A DNA stretch of 64,000 bases, from positions 82,885,757 to 82,949,756 of the forward strand of contig NC_080546.1 of assembly GCF_028640845.1 (NCBI RefSeq), in the 5' to 3' direction. The position numbers and the translations under genes are program-made. This DNA is from Ahaetulla prasina (taxonomy: Eukaryota > Chordata > Lepidosauria > Squamata > Colubridae). The notes under the pieces are model-generated. The model was given only the letters and a program-made list of their open reading frames with translations, did not search any database and was not told the DNA's origin. Each line of letters begins with the position of its first letter. Within the stretch, counting starts at the first letter, position 1. Positions 32,936 to 43,910 of this stretch are shown piece after piece.

Positions 32936-33078
32936 ATCAGGTGAAAACCGCGGGAACTTTCAGAGTCGGTTTTCACCAGCTTGTGCCCATATGATATCTC
33001 CAATAAAATTGTTCTTTGAGGACCTTGTCTGCCTTGGAGTTCTGCTTTCGATGGAGTTATTACTTGGAACCCTGACAC
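32936..33078 (+). mobile_element. LTR fragment, group D (3' part)
   Basis: It contains CCAATAAAATTG, a poly(A) signal, and ends ACTTGGAACCCTGACA. The end is the reverse complement of the start of the copy at 52837 (TGTCAGGGTTCC). The U3 part is absent. Confidence 0.6.
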
Positions 33079-33290
33079 CCTTTTGATAACCAAAGTCAAT
33101 GGGGGTGGGCGGCTGGGAGTGGATTCACTTAACAACCGTGTGATTCCCTTGATAACTGCAGTGATTCGCTTAATGACCGTGGCAAAACTGTCATAAAATC
33201 AGGCATGGCTCATTTAACATCCATGTTGCTTACCAGCAGGAATGCTGGTCCCGTTTATGCTTGTAAATTGAGAACTTTGGGTGAACCAGA
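33079..33290. mobile_element. MITE-1 fragment
   Basis: GGATTCACTTAACAACCGTG, CAGTGATTCGCTTAATGACC and GTGGCAAAACTGTCATAAAA are MITE-1 internal words. Ends are missing. Confidence 0.6.
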
Positions 33291-33838
33291 ATGAAGTTGT
33301 TTCCAAACACCACTTCGTTAAGCAGCTATTCTGTTAAAAAGCCGTTAAAAGAAGTTTATCTAAACATTGTCTGGCATCCATAACCTCCTTGGTTTTTTTT
33401 TTCAAATTTGACCCATGTTGCTGGAGGATGAGTGACCTTAACACTTCTGATTAGCACTCTTAATTGTAATTGACAAGGTAATTTCCTGGTTAGCACTGTT
33501 CAACTGTAGATTAAGTGCACTAACCATGAAAAAAAGGTGTAACCTTTCACTGCCGTATTAATTCTTCTAATTGAAACTGACAGAACAATTATGCTGATGA
33601 ATATCCTAACAAGACAACTAGTTCATTTATGCTTTTCCCAATAGGAAACAGAACATTTGTCTTCTTTTGTTTTAAAAAAAAAAAGGAAGCTAAGATATAT
33701 AAGAATTTATAACTAACTAGCTGTCTATTTCTTTTAGAAGATGCTGGAGGATATTTTTATTACGGTTGGTTGCACAGCCAGCCAGATATTTTGATGGGGT
33801 TTGGGGTCTTCAACTTATAGAGACCTGGGATGATGATA
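33291..33838. other. no recognisable feature
   Basis: AT-rich DNA with A runs; nothing supported. Confidence 0.5.
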
Positions 33839-33839
33839 T

Positions 33840-33889
<50 letters not shown>

Positions 33890-33893
33890 TTAT
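33839..33893. repeat. (ACT)n microsatellite
   Basis: About 18 ACT units placed directly at the broken 5' edge of an L2 copy. Confidence 0.95.
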
Positions 33894-34450
33894 TAACCTC
33901 TATAACTGTCTGGTTCGGTTCTGCAACCCAGCAAGAAAAACACAGACTTCAGAGGATAATTAGAACTGCAGAAAAAATAATTGCTACCAACCTGCCTTCC
34001 ATTGAGGACCTGTATACTGCACGAATCAAGAAGAGGGCCGTGAAAATATTTGCAGATCCCTCACATCCAGGACATAAACTGTTTCAACTCCTACCCTCAA
34101 AACGACGCTATAGAGCACTGCACCCCAGAACAACTAGACACAAGAACAGTTTTTTCCCGAAGGCCATCACTCTGCTAAACAACTAATTCCTCCAACACTG
34201 TCAAACTATTTACAAAGTCTGCACTACTATTAATCGTTTCATAGTTCCCATCACCAATCTCTTTCCACTTATGACTGTATGAATATAACTTGTTGCTGGC
34301 AATCCTTATGATTTATATTGATATATTGATCATCAATTGTGTTGTAAATGTTGTACCTTGATGAAGGTATCTTTTCTTTTATGTACACTGAGAGCATATG
34401 CACCAAGACAAATTCCTTGTGTGTCCAATCACACTTGGCCAATAAAAAAA
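33894..34450 (+). mobile_element. L2 3' end
   Basis: One frame reads [54 protein letters not shown] and [19 protein letters not shown], then a stop and the 3' untranslated part to GGCCAATAAAAAAAAATAT. It is the best preserved L2 C-terminus of the window. Confidence 0.9.
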
Positions 34451-34459
34451 AATATATTC

Positions 34460-34556
<97 letters not shown>

Positions 34557-34557
34557 T
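34451..34557. repeat. (ATT)n microsatellite at an L2 tail
   Basis: About 34 ATT units where other L2 copies have ATTCT. Confidence 0.97.
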
Positions 34558-34692
34558 CCAAGTTGAAATGATGGTTTCCAAGCTGAATTTAACCTGTGTT
34601 GGCTACACAGAGATACATCCCAGGAAACGTTGTTTGCCACTGTGCTCTCTCTCTCTCTTCCCCTGTAATAAATTCCCATTCTAATTTCTTTC

Positions 34693-34881
34693 TGTAATGT
34701 ATTTGAATTTTAGGAGGGAAATTTGGGCGGGAAAATGCACGTTGCTGATTGGCTGATGCCTCAGCCAATATACTATTTAAAGAGGGGTTTTTTGCCTGTT
34801 GGCTTTTGCTGGGATCACAATAAACCAAAGAGCGGTTGTCACTTGTATCGTCTCCTGCCTCTTCATTGCCCGAACTTAACA
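34693..34881 (+). mobile_element. short solo LTR, retrovirus-like
   Basis: TGTAATGTATTTG at the left and GAACTTAACA at the right give a TG..CA pair. CTTTC and TTTTC could be a 5-bp duplication with one difference. It has a TATA-like ACTATTTAAAG, a poly(A) signal CACAATAAACC and a short U5. At 189 bp it may be a deleted copy. Confidence 0.55.
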
Positions 34882-35150
34882 TTTTCCGTTCTAATCCCAT
34901 TCTAAAAATTAGGAATTTCTTGATACCCTTTTCGACTCTGGTTCACTTTTTCAAGATCAGATGCTGTGCACTGGACAATTTTCTATAAATAAGAATTATA
35001 ATAGGACTTTAGGATTTTTGGAGGAGCATGTAGGTTACTACATGCTCCTCCAATCTCACAAAACAATTGGAAGGCTCACCCATTGTAGTTGTGTGATAGG
35101 GAAATAATGTTGTGAAGCTGCTTTACAAATTTGGAACATATGATGATGAT
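34882..35150. other. perfect 16-bp hairpin in unique DNA
   Basis: TTGGAGGAGCATGTAG (35018-35033) and its exact complement (35038-35053) are separated by GTTA. No terminator-like T run or repeat family is associated. Confidence 0.7.
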
Positions 35151-35151
35151 C

Positions 35152-35435
35152 TTCTTCTTTTTCTTCTTCTTCTTCTTCTTCTTCTTCTTCTTCTTCTTCT
35201 TCTTCTTCTTCTTCTTCTTCTTCTTCCTCCTCCTCCTCCTCCTCCTCCTCCTCCTCTCCTTCTCCTTCTCCTTCTCCTTCTCCTTCTCCTTCTCCTTCTC
35301 CTTCTTCCCAATCCCAATCTCAATCCCATTCCCATTCCCATTCCCATTCCCATTCTTCCTCCCCCTCCTCCTCCTCCTCCTCCTCCTCCTCCTCCTCCTC
35401 CTCCTCCTCCTCCTCCTCTTCCTTTTCCTCCTTCT
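35152..35435. repeat. TTC/TCC/CTCCTT/CCCATT compound array
   Basis: Successive blocks of TTC, TCC, TCCTTC, CCCATT and TCC units. Long frames through it are artefacts. Confidence 0.97.
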
Positions 35436-35479
35436 TCTTTCCTCCTGCTCCTCCTTCTCCCCTCTGGAGTCTGGGAAGG

Positions 35480-35656
35480 GCGAAATATGGGCCTACCAGG
35501 CCCACTGTGCTATTGCATGCCAAAAGCGGGGGGAGCACGTGCATGTGTGGGGGCAAGACACATTGAATTATGGGTGTGGACATGCGCACACACAAATGCA
35601 CACCGTTCTCCCCCTGCTTTTGGCACACAGTGGCAAAAAGGTTAGCCATCACTGCC
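35480..35656. mobile_element. hAT-4 fragment
   Basis: The right end AAAAGGTTAGCCATCACTG matches the terminal repeat of the complete hAT-4 at 45757. GCACGTGCATGTGTGGGGGC and GCATGCCAAAAGC are its internal words. The left end is lost in the array. Confidence 0.65.
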
Positions 35657-35690
35657 TTAGGCTATAAATTTTGGACTAGAGTAGGTACAG

Positions 35691-35788
35691 TAGAGTAGAG
35701 TGGAGTGGAGTGGAGTGGAGTGGAGTAGGTAGAGTAGAGTAGAGTAGAGTAGAGTAGAGTAGAGTAGAGTAGAGTAGAGTAGAGTAGA
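35691..35788. repeat. (AGAGT)n/(GGAGT)n pentamer array
   Basis: GTAGA/GTGGA units. It adjoins the head of a minus-strand SINE-2. Confidence 0.95.
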
Positions 35789-35866
35789 ACTGCCAAATTG
35801 CAGGCAGCCAGCAGTCAGCAGAAGTAGCCTGCAGTACTGCATTCTAACCATTGCGGCTCATGATCT
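35789..35866 (-). mobile_element. SINE-2 head fragment
   Basis: CTGCAGTACTGCATTCTAACC and ATTGCGGCTCATG are the reverse complement of the SINE-2 tRNA-like head. Confidence 0.7.
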
Positions 35867-35869
35867 GGG

Positions 35870-36060
35870 TGCTGATTCCTGGTGGAGAGGTGCTGGAGTC
35901 TTTTTGTTATCTTTTTGGACTGGTTGATGGTCTCTTTTGCACAGTCTATACTTGTTGTTAACGTCTATGTGTCTGTTGATGGCTGATTCGTCAGAGTGCC
36001 GGGCTTCTAGAACATTCCCTGGCATTGTTGTTTTTTTGGGATTGGCCTGGTGACTTGCTT
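35870..36060 (-). pseudogene. Penelope-like endonuclease tail, candidate
   Basis: The minus strand has a frame of about 54 codons with LEARHSDESAINRHIDVN near 36000-35945, ending at a stop near 35860. Tails of this style follow the GIY-YIG endonuclease in vertebrate Penelope-like elements as I know them. I cannot see the GIY-YIG motif itself here. Confidence 0.35.
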
Positions 36061-37015
36061 ATAAAAGTTGTAGGTGCTCCAACGCCTGAGGTTTTCAAGG
36101 AGAGATTGCACAACCATTTGTCTGAAGTGGGGTAGGGTTTCCTGCATGAGGAGGGGGTTGGACTAGAACAGGGGTCTCCAACCTTGGCAACTTTTAAGGC
36201 TTTTAACTCCCAGAAATCCTCAGCCAGCAAAGCTAAGTTGCCAAGGTTGGAGATCCCTGTTCTACTACAACCCCCTGCTCATGCAGGAAGCCCTACCCCA
36301 CTTCAGTTGAAGTCCGCAAGCCTTAAAGTTGCCAAGGTTGGAGAGCCCTGTTCTTGTCGTGTCCCACTCCTCCGCTGACGGCCGGGTCAGGGAAATCCGA
36401 ATCAGGCGTGCCTCTGCAGCTCTGCCAAAGTCCTAGCAAAGTTCTCAAGGCAGGCAGGAGACCAGAAAGTGACTTCAGCAAGATAAGGTAGACTTTGCCT
36501 GACTCAGAGAATGCCAGAAAGCAGATCCTTTATATAGGCCATGGGGTGTGGCTCCATGACTCAGCACTTATCCCGGCCTGCCCCTCCCTTCCTTCTGTTG
36601 CCGCCGCTTATCTAATCTCCTGAAGCGAGGGTCACTCCAGTCTGCAGCTGTTGGTAATTGACCTTCCTCAGGCTCACATGCTGTGGGGGAGGGGGAGGGG
36701 TCTAGTTGCTCCGTTTGCCTGGGCATGGAGCCAGGGCTGGGGGCTAGAGGTGCTTCTTCTTCCTCAGCCTGTCTGGGCATGGAGCCAGGGCTGGGGCCAG
36801 GAGGCATGCTAGGACATTCCTCAGCGTTCGGAAGCAGATAAGAAGGCCCCGGCTGCGGGGAAAGCGGACGAGGCACAACAGTTCTAGTCCAACCCCCTGC
36901 TCATGCAGGAATCCCTACCTCACTTCAATTGAAGTCCGCAAGCCTTAAAGTTGCCAAGGTTGGAGACGCCCCTGGACTAGAAGAGACTCCAAGGTCCCTT
37001 CCAACTCTGCTATTC
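36061..37015 (+). mobile_element. CR1 tail with composite hAT (36169-36974)
   Basis: The CR1 3' end (GGTTGGACTAGAA at 36168; then GAGACTCCAAGGTCCCTTCC after 36982) flanks a composite. GACTAGAA at 36161-36168 and 36975-36982 is a perfect duplication. The composite starts CAGGGGTCTCCAACCTTGG and ends GGTTGGAGACGCCCCTG. Inside are an inner hAT end (36259), an inverted CR1 piece, and an about 92-bp segment present twice (36260-36354 and 36881-36972) with a group C LTR between. Confidence 0.75.
36355..36880 (-). mobile_element. solo LTR, group C
   Basis: Plus-strand ends are TGTCGTGTCCC and GAGGCACAACA. GTTCT at 36350-36354 and 36881-36885 is a perfect 5-bp duplication. On the minus strand a frame is open from the LTR edge to a stop at 36568: PRPLSPQPGPS, an acidic Pro-rich part, then DPRFRRLDKRRQQKEG. 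A TATA box (CTATATAAAGG on the minus strand) lies just beyond. Confidence 0.9.
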
Positions 37016-37760
37016 TTTTAAGATAACTGTCAAAGCGACATTTTGAGTCTAGACAAACAATAGTGATATTTTAAAAAAGGTCACTTTGACTTTTGGAATG
37101 AAAACTTCTCCAATGGTACCCCTATTCCGCCCGTGTGGGTGAAAAGCCATTTATTGCTGTTTTCCAGGATTGGGAAAGAAAAAAAAAGTTCATGCTGTCA
37201 TTGATTGACCTTTAGAAAGAAAAATGTAGCCAGCTTATGGGTAATAAGAAAACAATGATCTTTTTTTTCTTTCTTTTATAAGATAGCAGACTTTCTCCGT
37301 TAGAGCCTATGGCATGGTTTCACTTTAAAAAAAAAAGAAGAATCTGTCGTAACAAAAGTATATTACTATCATGCCTATCTTCTCGGTAAACCGGAGTTAT
37401 TAAGAAATAGAAGTCCTTCTTCACAATAATTAATTATCCAGAGAATGGCTGATCAACTGTTCTGGTAGCCTGGTAGCCATCTGTATTTTACTTTGTAGAT
37501 TCTCAACCAGTCTGTGCAAGATTATTTTTGCCTGCATCCTAAATATGTGTTCCTGGCTATCCATCTGCAATGGAATTTAAAACTGCTACAAAAGTAACCT
37601 TTGAGAATATTTTGGGGTACTACAGTACTAAAGTATTGGCAGACTCACCCCATAGTCTTTGAAGAACATATTTCTTTGACTCACTCGCATATCTACTGCA
37701 GATATAGCATTCCTCTATTTCTAACCATGGCATAACAAATGTACAGTGGCTTACGTATTT
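37016..37760. other. no recognisable feature
   Basis: AT-rich DNA with poly-T/poly-A runs. Nothing supported. Confidence 0.5.
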
Positions 37761-37761
37761 T

Positions 37762-38386
37762 TCCTTCCTTCCTTCCTTCCTTCCTTCCTTCCTTCCTTCC
37801 TTCCTTCCTTCCTTCCTTCCTTCCTTCATTTCTTCCTTCCTTCCTTCCTATCCCCCCTCCCTCCTTATCTCCTTCTTTCCTCCCTTCCTCCTTCCTTCCT
37901 TCCATCGCTCCTTCTTTCCTTCCTTCCCTCCCACCGTCCATCCCTCCCTCCTTCTTTATCTCCTTCTTTCCTTCTCTCCTCCTCCTTATCTCCTCCCTCC
38001 TCCTTCCTTCCTGCCCTTCGTTCCTCTTTACTTATCTGCTTATTTCCTCTCTCCTTCCTCCTTTCCATCCCTCCTTCTTTCCTTCCTCCTCCTCTGTCCC
38101 TCCTCCTTCCTTATTTGCTTCCTTCCTCCCTCCTCCTTTCTTCCCTCACTCCTTCTTTCCTTCCTCCTTCCTCCCTCCTTCCTTATCTCCTTCCTCCTCC
38201 TCCTCCCTCCTCCTTCCTTCCTCCTCCTTCTTTCCTTCCTCCCTCCTTATCTGCTTACTTCCTCCCTCCCTCTCCCTCCCTCTCTCCCTCCTTCCTTGTA
38301 TCCTTCCTTCCTTCCTTCCTTCCTTCTTTCCTTCCTTCCTTCCTTCCTTCCTTCCTTCCTTCCTTCCTTCCTTCCTTCCTCCTCTT
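37762..38386. repeat. long CCTT/CCT low-complexity tract
   Basis: Pure CCTT blocks at both ends and an imperfect C/T middle of about 450 bp. The long ORFs in both strands are composition artefacts. Confidence 0.97.
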
Positions 38387-38555
38387 GCATAGAAATGTCG
38401 AATTCTCTTCCTTTGATGAAATCACACCTGAGGTTTTTTTGTTTTTTTTTACTGTTGAATAATCACTGCATATGTAAATGCTGGCAATTCAAAACTGGAG
38501 AAAGAAGCAACTAAGCAATTTGACTTCTGCTCTGTCTACAGCTGTTGATATTTAA

Positions 38556-39290
38556 AAGCAACAGGTGTCCCAAAGATGCTTTTTCAGGAGGCAAATGGAC
38601 TTCCTTGTTTTTTCTTTGAAGATGTTTCCCTTCTCATCTTCAGCTCAGAGCTGAAGAAGCTTCTTGGATGAGAAAGGAAATATCTTCAAAGAAAAAAAAA
38701 CAAGAAAATCCACTTGCCTCCTGAAAAAGCAACTTTTGGGAAACCATGATCTGGATCAGGGGTCTTCAACCTTGGCAACTTTAAGCCAGGTGGACTTCAA
38801 CTCCCAGAATCCCCCAGCCAGCAAAGCTGGGAGTTGAAGTCGACCAGGCTTAAAGTTGCCAAGGTTGGAGACCCCTGACCTGGATGACTGAGATTCTCTA
38901 TAGCCTTTTAGCTATGCAATTTGGGACGAACACCCTTTGAATAGTGTGGGAGTATGAATGGATTTCCAGAAAAATTGCAGACTACAGCAACCAGGATCAC
39001 TACTCAGGACAGAGACCCTGTGACCCTGAGGACCCAGATAAACATCCAAGTGCTTCAACAACTCTAAAAGGATGCAAATGACCAGCTGTCTGCAAGGAAT
39101 ATAAATACTTCCATTCCCCACCATCCAGTCAGAGCCGAAGAAGCTTCTTGGATGAGAAGCGAAACGTCTTCCAAGAAGAAACCAAGAAGGTCCAGTTGCC
39201 TCCTGAAAAAAACACCTTTGGGACAACCATGACCTGGATGACCAAAAACCTCTATAAACCAAAAGCAATGGCTATTAGGTTGTGTTCTTA
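38556..39290 (+). mobile_element. PLE-ii repeat, fold-back plus tandem end
   Basis: A minus arm (38556-38650) folds onto a plus arm (38650-38745). After a hAT the unit body follows and the terminal motif GAAGAAGCTTCTTGGATGAG, AGCGAAACGTCTTCC returns at 39137-39172, again followed by GTTGCCTCCTGAAAAAA. Two copies of the end motif in direct order flank one body of about 360 bp, a pseudo-LTR-like layout. Confidence 0.6.
38757..38877. mobile_element. 121-bp palindromic hAT MITE
   Basis: Ends CAGGGGTCTTCAACC and GGTTGGAGACCCCTG. ATCTGGAT and ACCTGGAT flank it (7 of 8). Nearly the whole element is one inverted repeat (GGGAGTTGAAGT/ACTTCAACTCCC inside). Confidence 0.92.
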
Positions 39291-39709
39291 AATGAAACTC
39301 AGTGGATTGAGTAATGCTCCATGTGACGGTACACGATCAGGCTCATCCAGACATGAATCTACTTTCATCCATGGATGCTCCCTGAAAGTTGTTTCACCGA
39401 CTTCCAGGTCAAGGCATTTCACAGGTTTATTCTGGAGGAAAAACCTTGAAGGCTGAAGTGTTGTCTGCAACGCCTTGCACTCCTAGATAAAGCACGAGGT
39501 ATATGAGTCAAAAATTCAAAATTAATAAAACGGGCATAAACTGATGAGCCCCGTGGAACTGGGGAAGGCTAATTAATTGATTAGACACAAAGCTTGCTGA
39601 ACAGATTGTTGCAAACATTTGAAACCACCCACCTTGCTGTTCCATTAGTTTGAAACTATGAGACCAGATTGAATGATGTATGCTTGTCTAATGACTACAT
39701 GGTCACTTC
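39291..39709. other. no recognisable feature
   Basis: Mixed DNA before the LTR at 39715; nothing recognised. Confidence 0.45.
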
Positions 39710-39714
39710 AGTCT

Positions 39715-40676
39715 TGTTGTAGCCTGTTGGCCACTGGCCCCTCTGGCAGCTGAATCAGATGAGGTGGCAGTGTGGGAGTCAAGGAATAGAGCTGTCAGAG
39801 ATAGAGATAGTGACAGAGGCAGTGCCTCAGCCGTCCATCAGCCCTCAGATGGAGAGTCAACAGCACCTCCAGGTCTGGAGGTGGCTGGTGAGAAAGAGAA
39901 GGAACAGCTGGGTCCAGTGCCTGACATGCATATGCAAACAAGGCAGAGGAGAGGAGAGCAGTGGAAATCTATGGGCTGGTTCTTGGGACAGAAGATCCAC
40001 TGCTGCTAGCAAAGCCCCACCCTAGCTCTGGGGATAAAAGGCAGGGGATGGAAATGAATAGGTGTGGCAGACAACTATTTATCTCCCTCAGGGGTGAAAT
40101 GTAAAATTTGTTACTACTGGTTCTGTGGGCGTGGCTTGGGGGTGGGGGTAATGTGATTGGGTGGCGTGGCCAACTTTTTTTTTTTTTTTACTTTTAAAAG
40201 CATTTTTTTCTACAACCTCTACAAGGTAGAAGAGCTTGTAGAAAACATGTTTTTAAAGGGTTCTGATGATCAGGCAACTCATCTGGGATCACCAGAGGGA
40301 AAAAAGCTTTTAAAGAGTTCTGATGATTCCAGCTGAGCCACGCAATCATCAGAGGCTCTTTTTTTAACTTTTAAAAGCATTTTTTTGGTGGAAGAAAAAA
40401 TGTTTTTAAAAGTAAAAAAACCCAACAACCTCTGATGATCACGCAGCTCAGCTGGGCATGGGGGGGGCAGGGATTTTTGCTACCAGTTCTCTGAACCACC
40501 CGCTGCCATAGCAACCAGATCGGGCGATCCAGTCCGAACTGGGAGCATTTCACCCCTGATCTCCCTGCCGGACAGACTTCTTAGTCTGATTTTTGCCAGG
40601 GCCGCTGGCACTCCTAATAAAGGGAACAATTAGGTAACTGCAGAGGGTTTGTTGTGTTTGGGAGTCGGTCAGAATA
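39715..40676 (+). mobile_element. solo LTR, group E, split by hAT-1
   Basis: Starts TGTTGTAGCC and ends GGTCAGAATA. AGTCT at 39710-39714 and 40677-40681 is a perfect duplication. Without the hAT and its duplication the LTR is about 484 bp. It has a TATA box (GGATAAAAGG at about 40032) and a poly(A) signal (CTAATAAAGG at about 40615). The frame from base 2 is open for about 97 codons (LAAESDEVAV, then RQRRGEQWK) to a stop at about 40007. Confidence 0.85.
40089..40558 (+). mobile_element. hAT-1 element inside an LTR
   Basis: Ends CAGGGGTGAAATG and GCATTTCACCCCTG. ATCTCCCT at 40081-40088 and 40559-40566 is perfect. Internal palindromic modules are as in 8371-9034, but fewer. Confidence 0.93.
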
Positions 40677-40827
40677 AGTCTTTCATACCTGTAAAGAACC
40701 ATTGTCCTACAAGGCTTGGACTTAACTGAGTGGACTTTATTTATCCTGTTAAGTCCTGTATTTTAGATGGATCTTCATGCTAATTCCATAGACTCCTTGT
40801 CTTGGAGAGAACCTTGGACAGAATTAG

Positions 40828-41459
40828 AAATCATCCTTAGCTTACAACAGTTCATTTAGTGACTGTCTGACGTTATGACAGCATTGAAAAACATGACTTG
40901 TGACCATTGTTCACATTTACAATGATTACAGCCAGTGGTGGGTTTCACATTTTGTTGCTACCGGTTCGCCGTGCATGTGCATCCTACGTGCATGTGCCCG
41001 GCTTTCCGCACATGCATGTTGCTTGAATGTGTGCCTTCCGCACATGCGCCTGGCCTCAAACCCGTGCCTAAATAGGACTGCATAGAGCCTGGGTGAGTGG
41101 ATCACCCACCCATGATATCTGTTACCGGTTCGCCCGAACCGGTACAAACCGTCTGAATACCACCTCTGACTACAGCCTTCTCATGGTCGCGTGAATCAAA
41201 TTTCAGATGCTTGGCAACTGGCTTGTGTTTATAGCAGTTGTACTGTCCCAAGATCATGTGATCACTTTTTGCAACCTTCTGACAAACAAAGTCAATGGAG
41301 GAGCCAGGTTCACTTAACAACCCCGTTACAGCTGAAGTGATTCACTTAACAACTGTGGCAATAATGGCCGTCCAATGAGGCAAAACTCACTTAGCAAATG
41401 GCTCCGTTAGCAAGAGAAATGTTAGTTCAATTGTGGTCGTAAGTGGCGGTCTACCTGTA
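40828..41459. mobile_element. MITE-1 split by hAT-2
   Basis: TTACAACAGTTCATTTAGTG at the left and GGTCGTAAGTGGCGGTCTACC at the right, with TTCACTTAACAACCCCG inside, match the copy at 12543. The hAT at 40933-41168 interrupts it. A TA follows the right end. Confidence 0.7.
40933..41168. mobile_element. hAT-2 element inside MITE-1
   Basis: Ends CAGTGGTGGGTTTCAC and GAATACCACCTCTG. ATTACAGC and ACTACAGC flank it (7 of 8). Confidence 0.88.
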
Positions 41460-41638
41460 GCATTCCAAGCATTAAGAACCAGAGTGAAGGGCATTTCTCT
41501 TTTTCTGTTGGCCAAATTTATATGCAGCAAATTACCCAGTGATATGATAAGGACGATGTTCAAATCCAATTGGCATTAATCCTTTTGCAAAAAGCCACAT
41601 CGAAGCTATCAGATATCAAGTTACTAATTGGTATTACC

Positions 41639-42376
41639 CCATATTTTTCAGAATATAAGATACACCAGAGTATAAAACGTAAATTAGTTTTTGGGGAGGA
41701 AAATTGGGTGGGGGGATTCTGCCTAACAGGCAGAGGTGAAATCTATTTACCTTCCCAACCAGTTCAGATTTGCGCGCACCACACGCATGTACATCATGTG
41801 CCCACAGGGACCTCTGTGCATGTGCAAACCTTCTGCGCATGTGCAGAGGGTAAAAAACAGGTTACTTCCTGGTTAAAACCAGGAAGAAATGATGACGTGC
41901 GGATGAACGGAGCCTCGCGCCACCATCGCTACTAGATCTCTGAACCACTGGCTGCCATCACTACCAGTTCGACTGAACCGGTCCAAACCAGGAGCATTTC
42001 ATCCCTGCTACCAGGTATTCATCTGGCTAGTTCACTAGCTAGTTTTGAGGTTGGGGCTGATTGGGGCTGTGCTTCTAAAGCACAGCTGATTGTCAGAGGG
42101 AGCAGCAATTAGAAAAACAGGCAAAGTACGGAAGATCACTTCGCTCGATCAGCTGTGCTTTTAAAACAGCTTTAAAAGCACAGCTGATCCTTGGAGGGAG
42201 CTCCAGTGACTAAAGCAGGCAAAGCACGGAAAGGGTAAGAGAAGGCACCAGCTGTTCCAGGTAGCCATTTTGGGCAACGCACAGTCAGAGTTACAGTCAG
42301 AGAATAAGACACACCCAAATTTTCAGCCTCTTTTAGGAGGGAAGAAAGTGTGTCTTGTACTTTGAAAAATACAGTA
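41639..42376. mobile_element. MITE-2 split by a hAT
   Basis: Left end CATATTTTTCAGAATATAAG and right end CTTGTACTTTGAAAAATACAG form diverged inverted repeats. Paired segments with GCACAGCTGAT occur inside. A hAT interrupts at 41731-42007. The superfamily is not certain. Confidence 0.55.
41731..42007. mobile_element. hAT element inside MITE-2
   Basis: Ends CAGAGGTGAAATC and GCATTTCATCCCTG. CTAACAGG and CTACCAGG flank it (7 of 8). The body has ATGTGCAAACCTTCTGCGCATG words like hAT-2, so it appears intermediate between hAT-1 ends and a hAT-2-like body. Confidence 0.88.
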
Positions 42377-43330
42377 CTTCAAATCCCATAACTTTGAAAA
42401 AAAAAAGTAAATGAAAAGCACACATTAGAAAGAAGGAACAAAAACACTTATCTTTTGTATGCAAGGAAGAGTAGAAGGATCTTTCAGAGAGCAGTTAATT
42501 CACTCCTATAAATATTCAATATTCTCATTGTTGTCAGCAATGTACCGATGGCAGCAAACATAATGTGTTTTTTTTCCCAGCTTTCTTCTCCCTCCTGTGT
42601 TATTTAGTTCTACCATTTCTCATTAAATAGCCTTTGAATGCGTCTCTTGAAGTCTCTTTTCAGCAAAACTAGCGAGATGCCATAGAGAACCTCCTTGGCA
42701 TTCTAATCAATGATATGCTGAGCATTTGAGCAGCCACAAAGAGCAAATACACCTTTAAAATGAGACTTATTGTTCACCCATTCATACCTGCGGCTGAACT
42801 CGATGGGCCCTTATCACATTAGATGCGTGAAACTTCAAGGATGGGTAATTGCGTCATCGGTCTTTTAACACAATTTGTCCTTTCTGTGACTACCTAGTTT
42901 CATTTAATATTCTCTTGGGTTAGCATAACACGAGCAGTCCTAACCAATTGCCATGGTACCCTCTTACAGAGAAAAACTTGTTCTGTGAATTGATGTATTT
43001 CTGGAAACAGCGCTGGGTTCTTTGCTCTGTTTTCTTCGTATGCCAAAGTAGGATACTTAATTTGCTGCGCAAGGAAACGTTAAATGTTGCGTTCAGCAGA
43101 GCATTGCAACACGCTGAGACATTTTCTTTTTTTCCAACTTGTCCCAAGGATTGTTGCTGGTATCGCTAAGTGAATTTTCAAAGGTATTCTTATTTGTGAG
43201 TATCAATTCTAATTAGTTTCATTTGCAATATATTAAAGGGTTGGGGATAATTTTGCAGGTGGGGCTTTGTGGTATTGATGAACATGCCGTGTTAAAGCAT
43301 GAAGTAGGTATAGCATTAATTACTTCATTA
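42377..43330. other. no recognisable repeat; possibly unique host DNA
   Basis: Nearly 1 kb with no repeat ends, no long frame and ordinary composition. An ORF at 42948-43169 does not look like a known protein. Confidence 0.5.
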
Positions 43331-43334
43331 AATT

Positions 43335-43700
43335 TATAAGGTAAAGTAAAGGTAAAGGTTCCCCTCGCACATATGTACTAGTCGTTCCTGACTCTAGGGG
43401 GCAGTGCTCATCTCTGTTTCAAAGCTGAAGAGCCAGCGCTGTCTGAAGACATCTCCATAGTCATGTGACCGGCATGACTCAACGCCAAAGGCGCACGGAA
43501 CGCTGTTACCTTCCCACCAAAGGTGGTCCCTATTTTTCTACTTGCATTTTTTACCTGCTTTCAAACTGCTAGGTTGGCAGAAGCTGGGAGAAGTAACGGG
43601 AGCTCACTCCATTACATGGCACTAGGGAACTGAACCGCTGAACTGCCGACCTTTCGATCGACAAGCTCAGCATCCTAGCCACTGAGCCACTGTGTCCCTT
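43335..43700 (-). mobile_element. SINE-1 copy
   Basis: GGTAAAGGTTCCCCTCGCAC at the left (Bov-B-like tail inverted) and CGACAAGCTCAGCATCC, GCCACTGAGCCAC at the right (tRNA-like head inverted). The middle CCCACCAAAGGTGGTCCC matches the other copies. Confidence 0.85.
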
Positions 43701-43910
43701 GCTAAATTTATACAACCCCCTTTTTAAAAAAATGTAGAGATTTGTGCAAAGTCTTTGCGCCTTGATGCTGAAGCATGTCCTAGGAAACAGCTAATTTTTA
43801 TCACTGACATTTATTTGAATTGATGACTCAGATTGTTAAATTCTGAAGTTAATTTGCTAGAGGGGACCAGACATTTGAAGTGATTATTCAATGTGTATTT
43901 ATTGAAACAA

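Noticed and set aside
37762..38386. Long ORFs (over 200 codons) rich in Ser, Phe, Leu and Pro
   Set aside because: They only reflect the CCTT repeat, open in several frames on both strands.
39137..39172. Hammerhead ribozyme in the PLE-ii end motif
   Set aside because: The invariant CU before GATGA is changed to TG and stem II would be a single pair, so the core is not satisfied.
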